From positions 3,524,501 to 3,588,500 of the forward strand of contig NZ_VIGB01000003.1 in assembly GCF_006636205.1 (NCBI RefSeq): a stretch of 64,000 nucleotides of DNA, in the 5' to 3' direction. Position 1 is the stretch's first letter; each line of letters begins with the position of its first letter. The position numbers and the translations under genes were made by a program. This document shows positions 24,716 through 33,853 of the stretch, piece by piece. Under the pieces are notes generated by a model. The model made no database searches, was not told the origin of the DNA, and worked only from the letters and a program-made list of their open reading frames with translations. The DNA is from Kitasatospora acidiphila (GTDB taxonomy: Bacteria; Actinomycetota; Actinomycetes; Streptomycetales; Streptomycetaceae).

Positions 24716-27408
24716 ATGACCGGGACGGCTGACGTGGATGTGGATCAGGGCTCTGCCGAGCCCACCTCCGCTGGTGCGCCGACCGGGCAGCCGAAGGTCT
24801 CGCTGGTCAAGCGAACCTCACCGGGGGCGGGCCGGCCGCCGCGCCGCGAGGGCGCGGGCGAGGAGTCCAAGCCGCCTCCGGGCGGTCCCGGGGGCACCGG
24901 CGGCGCTCCGGTGCCGGCCGCCGGGTCCGGCGACCAGGACGGCGACCACCTGGCAGTGGACGAGCCGCTGCTGGCGGCCCGCGCCCACCGCCCCTCCGAC
25001 CTGATCCGTTTCGTGGTCGGCGTGCTCGGCATCATCGCGCTGTTCGTGATCGCCAACATCGCGATCCAGACCACCAGCGGCATCTCCACCGACATCCACA
25101 CCAACATCAAGCACGTCGCGCCCTGGCTGACCACCTTCGGCAACCTGCTCTCCGGCGTGGCGGTGCTCGCCGTGCCGGTGGCCTTCGCCGTCGAACGGCT
25201 GATCAAACGCGACGGCCTGAGAGTCGCCGACGGCGTGCTCTCCGCGGTGCTCGCCTACGGCATCTCACTGGCGGTCGACTGGTGGGTGGCCGCGGGTGCC
25301 TCGTCGGCGATCCGCAAGGCGTTCACCCTGATGCCCGAGGGCGGTGGGCCGCTCACCGAGCCGGTGCACGGCTATCTGGCACCGGTGATCGCCTTCATGA
25401 CCGCGGTCGGGCTGGCCAGCCGGCCGCGCTGGCGAGTGGCGCTGTGGACGGTGGTGCTGATCAGCGGCATCACCGAGCTGATCAGCGGCTCCACCACCCC
25501 GCTCTCGCTGTTGCTTACCGTGCTGCTCGGCTGGTCGGTCGCCTACGGCACGCTCTACACGATCGGCTCCCCCAACATCCGGCCGACCGGGCAGCACCTG
25601 ATGCTCGGTCTGCGGCGGGTCGGCTTCACCCCCGCTACGCCCACCGCGCCCCGGACGCGCCCGGCGGCACCCGCCGCTACGTGGTCAACCAGCAGGACGG
25701 CCCGGCCCTGGACGTCCACATCATCGACCGCGAACAGCAGGCCTCCGGGTTCTTCTACCGGGCCTGGCGGCGGCTGCGGCTGCGCACCGTCGCGGTGCGG
25801 CGCAGCCCGCAGTCGCTGCGGCAGGCGCTGGAGCAGGAGGCGCTGATCGCCTACGCCGCGGCCGCGGCCGGCGCGGACGCCCCGCAGCTGGTGGCCACCT
25901 CCGAGCTGGGACCGGACGCGGCGGTCCTGGTCTACGAGCAGGTGTCGGGCCGCACCCTCGACGAGCTCGACGACGGCGAGATCAGCGACGATCTGATGGC
26001 CTCGTTCTGGAAGTCGGTCGGCGCCCTGCACGGCCGCCGGATCGCGCACCGCCGGCTGACCGGCGAGTCGCTGCTGGCGGTGGACGACCAGCGCGGGGTG
26101 CTGGTCAACCTGTCGGGCGGCGACATCGCGGCCGGCGACCTGACGCTGCGGATCGACGTCGCCCAGCTGCTCACCACCTTCGCGCTGCGGATCGGCCCGG
26201 AGCGGGCGGTCGCGGTCGCCAGGGCGGAGCTCGGCCGGGACCGGATGGCCGCCTCGCTGCCGCTGCTGCAGCCGGTCGGGCTGAGCCGGCAGACCCGGGC
26301 CGACCTGGCGAAGCAGGCCAAGGAGCGCCGGGCCGCCGCCCAGGCGCTGGCGCTGGAGCAGGTGGCGGCCGGCGAGCGGACCCGGGAGCAGGCCGAGGAG
26401 GACATCGCGGTCGCCTCCGAGGACCTGCTCAGCCGGATCCGGGAGCAGATCCTGGAGATCGCTCCGGAGGCCCCGGAGGCGCCCGCCAAGCTGGAGCGGC
26501 TGCGGCCGAAGACCCTGATCACCGTGGTGGGCATGGCGTTCGCCGCCTATCTGGCGGTCACCACCATCCAGCCGGGTCAGCTGAAACTCTCCCAGCTGGA
26601 CGTGCCGTGGGCGCTGGTGGCGCTGGCGTGCGCCGGGGCCACGTACATCGCGGCGGCGATGAGCCTGACCGGGTTCGTCCCGGAGAAGCTGCCGTTCGGC
26701 CGGACCGTGGCCGCCCAGCTGGCCAGTTCGTTCGTGAAGCTGGTGGCGCCGGCCGCGATCGGCGGGATCGCGCTGAACACCCGCTACCTGCAGAAGGCCG
26801 GCGTGCGGCCCGGGCAGGCGGTGGCCAGTGTGGGCGCCTCCCAGCTGGCCGGGCTGGGAGGCCATCTGCTGCTGCTCTTCTGCTTCGGTCTGATCACCGG
26901 CAGCGCCAGCAACGGCGACGCGGGCAGCGAGCGCGCGGTGATCATCGGGGTGCTGACCGCGGCGGTGCTGGCGCTGGTGGTGGCCGCGGTCGCTCCGCTG
27001 CGGCGGTTCGTGCTGACCCGGCTGCGCTCGCTGTTCTTCGGCGTGGTGCCGCGGATGCTCGACCTGATGCAGACGCCCAGCAAGCTGGTCACCGGCTTCG
27101 GCGGCATCCTGCTGCTGACCCTGACCTTCACCGCCTGCCTGGACGCCTCGGTGAAGGCGTTCGGCGGCTCGATGGACTACGCCACGGTTGCGGTGGTCTT
27201 CCTCACCGCCAACGCCGCCGGGTCGGCGGTGCCGACGCCGGGCGGGATCGGCGCCATCGAGGGTGCGCTGATCGTCGCGCTGAGCCTGGGCATGCCGGCC
27301 GCCACGGCGACCTCCGCGGTCTTCCTCTACCGGGCGCTCACCTTCTGGCTGCCGGTGCTGCCCGGCTGGATCGCCTACACCTATCTGCAGCGCAAGGGCG
27401 CGCTCTGA
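24716..27408 (+). pseudogene. large kinase-like plus LPG-synthase/flippase-like membrane protein, one frameshift
   Basis: Membrane protein of about 895 residues once the frame is corrected. N-terminal disordered region, then about six helices (FVVGVLGIIALFVIANIAI onward), a cytosolic domain with a degenerate kinase-like core (QALEQEALIAYAAAAAGADA, LVYEQVSGRTLDEL, GRRIAHRRLTGESLL, GDLTLRIDVAQLL) and a C-terminal YbhN/AglD-type lysylphosphatidylglycerol-synthase membrane domain with the PTPGGIGAIEG motif. At the C run 25629-25633 the frame breaks: the first frame becomes nonsense after LRRVGFTP and the second takes up from RYAHRAPD. Five C are present where six would restore the gene. Start: ATG at 24716 with GAGGA 9 bases upstream. 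Both halves look intact, so a sequencing error is likely. Confidence 0.85.
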
Positions 27409-27413
27409 GGACG

Positions 27414-27450
27414 GGTCGGCCCCCGCACCGGCTCGGTGCGGGGGCCGACC
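27414..27450. terminator. 17-bp perfect hairpin between convergent genes
   Basis: Arms 27414-27430 and 27434-27450 are perfectly complementary around a 3-base loop (GCT). It starts 5 bases after the upstream stop and ends 16 bases from the moeZ stop, so it can work in both directions. Confidence 0.85.
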
Positions 27451-27466
27451 AGATGGCGCGGTCGGA

Positions 27467-28645
27467 TCAGTAGACCGGCTTCTCCGGCTCGATCTGGTTG
27501 ACCCAGCTGATCACGCCGCCGCCCAGGTGGACCGAGTTGGCGAACCCGGCGGCCTTCAGCACGGCCAGCACCTCGGCCGAGCGGACACCGGTCTTGCAGT
27601 GCACGATGATCTTCCGGTCCTGCGGCATCTTCTCCAGCGCGCTCCCCATCAGGAACTCGTTCTTGGGGATGAGCACCGCGCCCGGGATGTTGACGATCTC
27701 GTACTCGTTCTGCTCGCGGACGTCGATCAGCAGGATGTCCTCGCCGTTGTCCTGCATCTCCTTGAGCTGCTTGGGGGTGATGGTCGACCCCAGCGCCGCC
27801 TCCTGGGCCTCCTCCGAGATCACGCCGCAGAACGACTCGTAGTCGATCAGCTCGGTGACGGTCGGGTTCTCGCCGCAGACCGCGCAGTCCGGGTCCTTGC
27901 GGACCTTGACCTGGCGGTAGTTCATCTCCAGGGCGTCGTAGATCATCAGGCGGCCGACCAGCGGCTCACCGATGCCGGCCAGCAGCTTGATCGCCTCGGT
28001 CACCTGGATCGAGCCGATCGAGGCGCAGAGCACCCCGAGCACGCCGCCCTCGGCGCAGGACGGCACCATGCCCGGCGGCGGGGCCTCCGGGTAGAGGCAG
28101 CGGTAGCACGGGCCGTGCTCGGCCCAGAAGACGCTGGCCTGGCCGTCGAACCGGTAGATCGAGCCCCAGACGTAGGGCTTGCCGAGCAGCACTGCCGCGT
28201 CGTTCACCAGGTAGCGGGTGGCGAAGTTGTCGGTGCCGTCCACGATCAGGTCGTAGCCGGAGAAGATCTCCATGACGTTGTCGTTGTCGAGCCGCTCGTC
28301 ATGGAGGATCACGTTGACGTACGGGTTGATCTCCTTGACCGAGTCCCGCGCGGACTCGCCCTTCGAGCGCCCGATGTCGGACTGCCCGTGGATGATCTGG
28401 CGCTGCAGGTTGGACTCGTCCACCGTGTCGAACTCGACGATGCCGAGGGTGCCGACGCCGGCGGCGGCCAGGTACATCAGGGCCGGGGAACCGAGGCCTC
28501 CGGCGCCCACGCAGAGCACCTTGGCGTTCTTCAACCGCTTCTGTCCGTCCATCCCGACGTCCGGGATGATCAGGTGGCGGGAGTACCGGCGGACCTCGTC
28601 TACGGTGAGCTCGGCGGCCGGCTCGACCAGGGGTGGCAGCGACAC
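27467..28645 (-). CDS. moeZ: adenylyltransferase/sulfurtransferase MoeZ
   Basis: Activates the C-terminus of sulfur-carrier proteins (molybdopterin, thiamin, thiopeptide-type or CysO-like carriers) by adenylation and then transfers sulfur. The 392-residue protein joins an E1-like ThiF domain (VGAGGLGSPALMYLAAAGVG, catalytic Cys region with CYRCLYPEAPPPG, zinc CxxC pairs including CAVCG) to a C-terminal rhodanese domain with persulfide Cys in VHCKTGVRS. The GTG at 28645 has GGAG 5 bases upstream. A sigma-R-like promoter lies at 28684-28710; the S. coelicolor homologue is, to my recollection, a sigma-R target. Confidence 0.95.
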   Translation of the reverse strand: MSLPPLVEPAAELTVDEVRRYSRHLIIPDVGMDGQKRLKNAKVLCVGAGGLGSPALMYLAAAGVGTLGIVEFDTVDESNLQRQIIHGQSDIGRSKGESARDSVKEINPYVNVILHDERLDNDNVMEIFSGYDLIVDGTDNFATRYLVNDAAVLLGKPYVWGSIYRFDGQASVFWAEHGPCYRCLYPEAPPPGMVPSCAEGGVLGVLCASIGSIQVTEAIKLLAGIGEPLVGRLMIYDALEMNYRQVKVRKDPDCAVCGENPTVTELIDYESFCGVISEEAQEAALGSTITPKQLKEMQDNGEDILLIDVREQNEYEIVNIPGAVLIPKNEFLMGSALEKMPQDRKIIVHCKTGVRSAEVLAVLKAAGFANSVHLGGGVISWVNQIEPEKPVY

Positions 28646-28683
28646 GGGGACTCCGATGGTCGTCAGATCAGTGGTTCCTGTGA

Positions 28684-28710
28684 AACAGTCTCACGCCGGA
28701 CCGGTATTCC
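28684..28710 (-). promoter_or_regulatory. sigma-R-like promoter of moeZ
   Basis: On the minus strand GGAAT (28710-28706) is followed after 19 bases by GTT (28686-28684), one base longer than the usual spacing. It lies 39 bases before the moeZ GTG. Confidence 0.5.
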
Positions 28711-28802
28711 GAGACAGCTCGTCCAGCTGGCGAGACAGCTTCGCCGGATGATGGGACCAGGGCGTCCCTGGCCTCACTCGCGGCCGCGGCGCCGCCACCG
28801 CC

Positions 28803-29772
28803 TCACACCCGGCAGGCGGTCTCCAGCCAGACATCGCCCAGCGACTCCTCCAGTGGGGTCTGCGCCCGCCAGCCGAGCCGCTCCCGGGCGGTCCGCACAT
28901 CGGCCTGCCGCCAGAGCACCGGCTCCCACCCGGGCCGGGGCTCGGCCGGAGCCGGATGCGGCGCCGACGCCTCGCCCCCGCCGGCACGAACCCGGCCGGC
29001 TGGGCGGGCAGCGGCGCCGACCTGGCCTCCTCGCTCAGCAGCCCGTCGAACCCCGAGGCCCGCACCAGCAGGTCGGCCGCCTCCCGGACCCGCACGGCGC
29101 GCCCCCCGCCGATGTTGACCACCCCGGTCGCCGCCGAGTCCATCGCGGCCCGGACCGCCTCCGCGACATCCCGGACGTCCACGAAATCTCGGAATGCGGA
29201 CAGGTCCGGCACCCGCACCCGGGGCTCGCCCAGCTCCAGCGCCCGGCGCAGCCCTCGGCCAGCCGGCCGAACAGCGAGGCGGCGGGCGCGCCCGGGCCCA
29301 CCACGTCGAAGGCCCGCAGCACCAGGGCGTCCAGCCCGGAGGCGAGCACCAGCTCGGTGCCGGCCAGCTTGGACACCCCGTACGGGCCGACCGGCCGCGG
29401 CTCCGCGGACTCCGAGGTGATCGAGCCCACCGGCACCGGCCCGTACTCGGCGGCCGACCCCAGGTGCACCAGCCTGGCCGGCTCCCGGCTGCGCCGGATC
29501 GCCTCGCAGACGGTCGCCACCGCAAGCGAGTTGGCCCGTACCAGGGTGCGCGGTGCGCCCTGGCTCGCCCCGGCGCAGTTGATCACCACCTGGGGTGCCA
29601 CCGCGTCCAGGAACCGGGCCAGCGCCCCCGGGCTCCCGGATGCCAGATCGAACCTGATGTCGGCGGCATCCCGCCGACCCAGCACGGTGACCTGCAGATC
29701 GGCGTCCAAGAACAACCGGTCGGCGACCCGGCGGCCGATGAAGCCGCCGGCCCCCAACAACAGCACCCGCAT
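28803..29772 (-). pseudogene. NAD-dependent epimerase/dehydratase with two frameshifts
   Basis: Extended short-chain dehydrogenase of the nucleotide-sugar epimerase type. The start ATG at 29772 has GGAGG 7 bases upstream. The N-terminal Rossmann motif GAGGFIGRRV, then VVINCAGASQG, the catalytic-type YGVSKLAG (YxxxK) and VVGPGAP are in one frame. Near 29250 one base is lost and the protein continues in a second frame (RRALELGEPRVRVPDLSAF, then FRDFVDVRDVAEAV and VVNIGGGRAVRV). Near 28975-28979, in a C run, a second loss shifts it to a third frame (ASAPHPAPAEPRPGWEPV ... RERLGWRAQTPLEESL), ending at 28803. Each change is a single missing base in a G/C run, so the two together more likely reflect sequence error than decay. 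If real, the gene is inactive. Confidence 0.82.
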
Positions 29773-29819
29773 GGGGTGTCCTCCCACGTGATGTCGACAA
29801 CAGTATGGACGGGCAGGAC

Positions 29820-29832
29820 TGACGCACCGTCA
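29820..29832. repeat. stop-codon palindrome TGACG-N3-CGTCA
   Basis: TGACGCACCGTCA; the TCA at its right end is the stop codon of the membrane-protein gene on the minus strand. The identical 13 bases occur inside adnB at 17701-17713. Confidence 0.6.
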
Positions 29833-30753
29833 GCCGAATGCCCCGGGTCGCCCGGTGGCGGCCCAGGCCGCTGGCAGCAGGACCGCCGCGGTGGCGCCGG
29901 CCGCCAGCGCGGTCAGCGCGCCGGGGGCATCGGCCCAGCCGCCCAGCAGGCCACCGGTGCGAAGCGCCGTCAGCAGCAGCCCCGCACCGTCGGCGGCCAG
30001 CAGCCCGGCCAGCGCCAGGCCCCCGTGGCCCAGCCGGCGCAGCACGGCGGCCGTGCCGACCAGCAGACCGAGCACCGCCTGGCCGTACCACTGGACCGCC
30101 CCGGCCCGCCGGACCACGGCCGGCAGCAGCCCGGCGCGGCCCAGCGAGCCGGGGTGCGGCACCAGCGCGGTGAGCACGGCCAGCGCGGCGAAGCTGGTCA
30201 GCGCGAGCACGGCCAGTTGGAGGCCCAGCGCGACCGGCAGCACCGGGCGCATCCGGGCCCGGAACTCCACCGCCGTTGCCGCACTGCGCACTTGGCCCCG
30301 CCCGGTGCGCCGCACCCAGCGGGCGGCCCGGTCGGCGGCCGCGAACGCCGGCCAGCCGGCCACCGCCAGGGCCAGCGCCGTGCCCAGCGCCCCGGGCGGC
30401 GCGGTGGCCAGCGGCAGCAGCAGCGCGCCCAACAGCCCGACCAGCACGCCGAATCGGTGCCGCCAGCCGGGCGGCCGGGGCTCGGGCGCGACGGGCGCCG
30501 GCTCGACCGGGCGGCGCGGCACCCGGGCGAACAGCTCCTCGGCGAGCGCGAAGACGTCCGCATGTCGGTAGCGGCCGACCAGCGCCGCCCCGATCCCGGC
30601 CTCCTCCAGCCCGGCCGCGATCTCCAATGAGTCCACCGCGCGCTCGCACAGCCCCTGGTGCACTGCCATCAACTCCCGCACCGGGTCTGCGGAAACCTGC
30701 CCTCCGGAATCACCCCGACATGCGGCCATCTGAACGCCATTCACCCGACTCAC
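29830..30753 (-). CDS. integral membrane protein coupled to a glycosyltransferase
   Basis: Unrecognised membrane protein of about 307 residues. Residues 1-90 are soluble (PVRELMAVHQGLCERAVDSL, ALVGRYRHADVFALAEELFA), followed by a Pro-rich linker and six to eight hydrophobic Ala/Leu/Val-rich helices (GVLVGLLGALLLPLA to AALAAGATAAVLLPAAW). The GTG at 30753 lies 2 bases after the stop of the glycosyltransferase gene, so translation is coupled. It may work with that enzyme in assembling or exporting a cell-surface glycan or glycolipid; this is inferred from context. Confidence 0.78.
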   Translation of the reverse strand: MSRVNGVQMAACRGDSGGQVSADPVRELMAVHQGLCERAVDSLEIAAGLEEAGIGAALVGRYRHADVFALAEELFARVPRRPVEPAPVAPEPRPPGWRHRFGVLVGLLGALLLPLATAPPGALGTALALAVAGWPAFAAADRAARWVRRTGRGQVRSAATAVEFRARMRPVLPVALGLQLAVLALTSFAALAVLTALVPHPGSLGRAGLLPAVVRRAGAVQWYGQAVLGLLVGTAAVLRRLGHGGLALAGLLAADGAGLLLTALRTGGLLGGWADAPGALTALAAGATAAVLLPAAWAATGRPGAFG

Positions 30754-30755
30754 CG

Positions 30756-32294
30756 TCAACTCGCCTTCGCCCAGGCGCCGTCCGCACCCGTCACCCAGTA
30801 CTCGGCGGGACGGGCGAACGGCCTGGCCGGCGCGCCCGGCACCCGCTCGGTGGCCGCGAACGCGGGCCAACGGGAGACCAGTTCGAGATAGACCTCGCGG
30901 AACGCAGCCGCCGCGGGCTCCACCGCGAACCGCTCCGCCGCCCGCTGCCGCCCGGCCCGGCCGAGCCGCTCCCGGCGCGCCCGGTCCGCGAGCAGCGCCT
31001 GGCAGGCGGCCGCCAGCGCGGCCGGCTCCCCCGGCGGCACCAGCAGGCCGGCCGGACCGAGCACCTCACGGGCCACGCCCACATCGGTCGCGACCACCGC
31101 GCGCCCGCTGAGCATCGCCGCCGCCAACGGGCGCGGCACGGGCAGCGTGCGGTGCGAGAAGACCGCGACCGTACCGCGCTCCCACGGCACGGCCGACGGA
31201 CCCGCCTCGTCGAAGCAGACGTCCCGCTCGGGGCCCACCGCCAGCCCCAACCGGTCGGCCAGTGCCGCGCAGTGCGCCCGGTAGCCGGGCAGCCCCTCCG
31301 GCCCGTGCAGCAGCAGCCGCGCGCCGGAGATCTCACGCCGGAGCCGGGCGAAGGCGTGCAGCATCAGCTCCGGATCCGCGGCGGGGGCCAGCCGACCCGC
31401 CCAGACCAGGGTCGGTCTCTCGGGCTCGGCGCCGGCGGCCGGGCGCGCGGCCTCCGGCACGTCCCGGTGGACCACCCGGATCCGCGCCGGATCGGCACCG
31501 CAGCGCAGCTGCCACTCGCGGTCGTAGCCGCTGCCCGGGGTGAGCAGCGCGGCCTGCCGGTAGCTCTCGGCGGTGAGCTGGCGGAAGAAGCCGAGCAGCA
31601 GGGCCCGGACCGGCCAGCGGTAGGGCGCCTGCCGGTAACCCAGGTACTGCTCGCGCAGATGCAGGCCGTGCTCGGTGAGCACGAAGGGCACCCCGTAGAG
31701 CTCCTTGGCCACCAGCGCGGGCAGCACCGCCGGTCCGCCGCCGACCACATGGCACAGGTCGGCGACACCCAGCCCGCCGGCGTCGTCGCCGCACCAGTCG
31801 GCGGCGAGCGGGCGCAGGCACTGCTCCAGCAAGTCGCCCGCGACCAGCACGTCATGGACCAGCGGCTGCCCGGCGGCGGTGTCGGCGCCGGGCGAGCGCC
31901 AGATCTGCTCCAGCAGCTGGTGGGCCCGCCCGGAGGCCAGGAAGGCGGGCAACGCGCCGTCCTGCCGGGCCAGTTCGGCGAGCCGGTGCAGCCCGGCGGC
32001 GAACCCCGCGCGCTCCCCGGGCAGCACCAGGGCTCGGATCAACTGCTCATAGGCCGCGGCGTACTGCCGGCGGCGCACCGGCCCCGGCGCCCGCCCGGGC
32101 GGCCTGGGCCCGCGCAGCGCGAGCGCCCGCACCCCGGGGTCGGGCGGCACGGCGGACTCGGCGCCCGACGGGCCGGCCACCAGGACGTACCGCTCGAACT
32201 CGTGCTCCGCGAGCCCGGCGACCAGCCGATCGCACCAGCCTCCCGCACGGTGGGGCACCGCATGGGCACGTTCGGTCAGCAGGGCAATGCGCAC
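30756..32294 (-). CDS. GT4-type glycosyltransferase
   Basis: 512-residue retaining glycosyltransferase with a GT-B fold. The N-terminal RIALLTERAHAVPHRAGGW is a typical first strand and glycine loop; the second half holds LVWAGRLAPAADPELMLHAF, the donor-binding block and a late GRAVVATDVGVAREVLG with the E of the EX7E-type motif. A GTG at 32294 has GGAGG 5 bases upstream and fits the family start, so the longer frame to 32372 is rejected. Donor and acceptor are unknown. Coupled to the membrane protein downstream. Confidence 0.88.
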   Translation of the reverse strand: MRIALLTERAHAVPHRAGGWCDRLVAGLAEHEFERYVLVAGPSGAESAVPPDPGVRALALRGPRPPGRAPGPVRRRQYAAAYEQLIRALVLPGERAGFAAGLHRLAELARQDGALPAFLASGRAHQLLEQIWRSPGADTAAGQPLVHDVLVAGDLLEQCLRPLAADWCGDDAGGLGVADLCHVVGGGPAVLPALVAKELYGVPFVLTEHGLHLREQYLGYRQAPYRWPVRALLLGFFRQLTAESYRQAALLTPGSGYDREWQLRCGADPARIRVVHRDVPEAARPAAGAEPERPTLVWAGRLAPAADPELMLHAFARLRREISGARLLLHGPEGLPGYRAHCAALADRLGLAVGPERDVCFDEAGPSAVPWERGTVAVFSHRTLPVPRPLAAAMLSGRAVVATDVGVAREVLGPAGLLVPPGEPAALAAACQALLADRARRERLGRAGRQRAAERFAVEPAAAAFREVYLELVSRWPAFAATERVPGAPARPFARPAEYWVTGADGAWAKAS

Positions 32295-32688
32295 GACGAC
32301 CTCCAGGACAGGAAGCAGGACGGGAACAGAACGCCGAGCCGGCGCACCGGAACGGCACAGCGGGCACCACACGCACGGGAGGATTCACACCGACGACCCT
32401 GAACCGATCGCCCCACGGACTCGGTGGCGCCGGGGACTCGACAGCCCCGGTCACCGTCACGGACCGCTCACACCCCACCGGGCGCCCCACGCCGCAGTGG
32501 TTCGCCCTCGCGCTCACACCCCTGTCGGGCGCCGCCGACGGCCACGCCCCCACATCTGTTCGGTCCGACATCCACGACGGTAGAACGGATCACGGCCGAA
32601 CGGCCCAGGAGTAGCAGGCTGCCACCTGAACGAGTGAACTCACGTAACGCCAGACGGCCCATGGCGTTGACACTGAACTGACACCCTG
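32295..32688. other. 394-base gap without a supported gene
   Basis: Lies upstream of the glycosyltransferase and downstream of the hydrolase, both on the minus strand, and should hold the glycosyltransferase promoter. An open minus-strand stretch begins with ATG at 32662 but has no ribosome-binding site and weak third-position bias. The only clear structure is the hairpin at 32676-32694. Confidence 0.5.
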
Positions 32689-32694
32689 TCAGTT
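32676..32694 (-). repeat. palindrome over the hydrolase stop codon
   Basis: AACTGACA (32676-32683) and TGTCAGTT (32687-32694) are perfect arms around CCC; the stop codon TGA of the hydrolase lies in the right arm (32689-32691). Same design as the other stop-codon palindromes in this window; may act as a weak terminator. Confidence 0.55.
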
Positions 32695-33660
32695 CCGGTC
32701 GGCGCGCCCCGCCACCTCGTCGAGGAACTCCCGCACCGCGCGCCCCACCTGCACCGGGTGCTCCATCATCGCCACGTGCCCGGAGGTCGGCAGCACCAGC
32801 AGCCGGGCGTCCCGGAACACCGCGCAGGCCCGGGCCGCCGAACGGTACGAGACCAGCTTGTCGCGCAGCCCGTAGACCAGCAGCACCGGCACCGCGACGC
32901 GCTCGGCCTGCCGCCACAGCGCCTGCTCGCCGCGCTCGGTGTAGGCCGAGACGATGCCGCGCGCCGAGTCGACCAGCACCTGCATCGCGTAGGGCAGCCC
33001 CAGCCGGCGGCGGTACTCGGCCATCGCCGAGGCGCGCTTCTCCGGCGGGATCGCCCTGGCGTTGCCGTAGACCAGGTCGAGCAACCCGTCGGTGGCCTGC
33101 TCCACGCCGCGGCTGTCACCCGGCAGGCGCCGCAGCAGCCGCAGCATCCCGGGCAGCGCGAGCATCCCGGTGGGCAGCGCGGTGCGCTGCGGCGGCAGCT
33201 CGGGCAGCGCCGGCGAGATCAGCACCAGGCTGCGCACCAGGTCGGGCCGCAGCGCCGCGAGCCGGACCGCCACCGAGCCGCCCAGCGAGTTGCCGACCAG
33301 GTGGACCGGACCCCGCCCGGTCTCCTCCAGGTAGCCGATCACCGCCCGGACATGGCCGTTCACCGACAGGTCGCCGTCCGCCGGCGGGGCCGACCAGCCG
33401 AAGCCGGGCAGATCCAGTGCCTCGCCCCGGACCGTCCCGTCGAGCTCCGCCATCAGCTCGGTCCAGTTGTCCGCGCAACCGCCCAGGCCGTGCACGAAGA
33501 GCACCTCCGGCAGGCTCGCCGAGGCCTCGGCCGTCGGTCCGATCACCGAGAGCGCCGCACCGGGCACCCGGACCTCCCGGGTGCCCCAGAGCCCGGGCGG
33601 CCTCAGGCCGGCCCCCTGGTCAGGCCCGTCCTGGGCCCGATCCCACGGCTCGGTGCTCAT
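32689..33660 (-). CDS. alpha/beta hydrolase
   Basis: 323-residue serine hydrolase-fold protein. The oxyanion-loop VHGLGGCADNW, nucleophile elbow GNSLGG, acid residue in YGLRDKLVS and catalytic histidine in TSGHVAMMEHP are all present, giving a complete Ser-Asp-His triad. Substrate unknown; the sequence resembles haloperoxidase/esterase-type enzymes. The ATG at 33660 lacks a ribosome-binding site but overlaps the stop codon of a tiny upstream frame as ATGA, so translation may be coupled. Divergent from the TetR gene, which may control it. Confidence 0.9.
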   Translation of the reverse strand: MSTEPWDRAQDGPDQGAGLRPPGLWGTREVRVPGAALSVIGPTAEASASLPEVLFVHGLGGCADNWTELMAELDGTVRGEALDLPGFGWSAPPADGDLSVNGHVRAVIGYLEETGRGPVHLVGNSLGGSVAVRLAALRPDLVRSLVLISPALPELPPQRTALPTGMLALPGMLRLLRRLPGDSRGVEQATDGLLDLVYGNARAIPPEKRASAMAEYRRRLGLPYAMQVLVDSARGIVSAYTERGEQALWRQAERVAVPVLLVYGLRDKLVSYRSAARACAVFRDARLLVLPTSGHVAMMEHPVQVGRAVREFLDEVAGRADRN

Positions 33661-33683
33661 CGGAGAAGCTGCTGGGTGTTCAT
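33657..33683 (-). CDS. possible 8-residue leader peptide before the hydrolase
   Basis: Encodes MNTQQLLR and ends in a TGA that overlaps the hydrolase ATG (ATGA, 33657-33660). A -10-like TACCAT ends 8 bases before its ATG, so the mRNA could be leaderless and begin with this peptide. It would explain the absence of a ribosome-binding site for the hydrolase. Not proven to be translated. Confidence 0.35.
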   Translation of the reverse strand: MNTQQLLR

Positions 33684-33853
33684 GGGAGAAGATGGTAGTG
33701 AGACTCTGGCGCCCCAGGGGGGCCCGCGCCGTATTGTGGGCACCCGACAACCTCAGAGCTGCGCTTTTCCAGGTTCGCCGAAGCGCGTGAGGGGTTACCG
33801 AAAAGTAGAATTCAGCCGCCCAGCAAACGAACGACCGTGAAGTGAGGAGCGCC

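Noticed and set aside
32468..32662. 64-codon minus-strand frame in the gap before the glycosyltransferase
   Set aside because: No ribosome-binding site and weak third-position GC bias.
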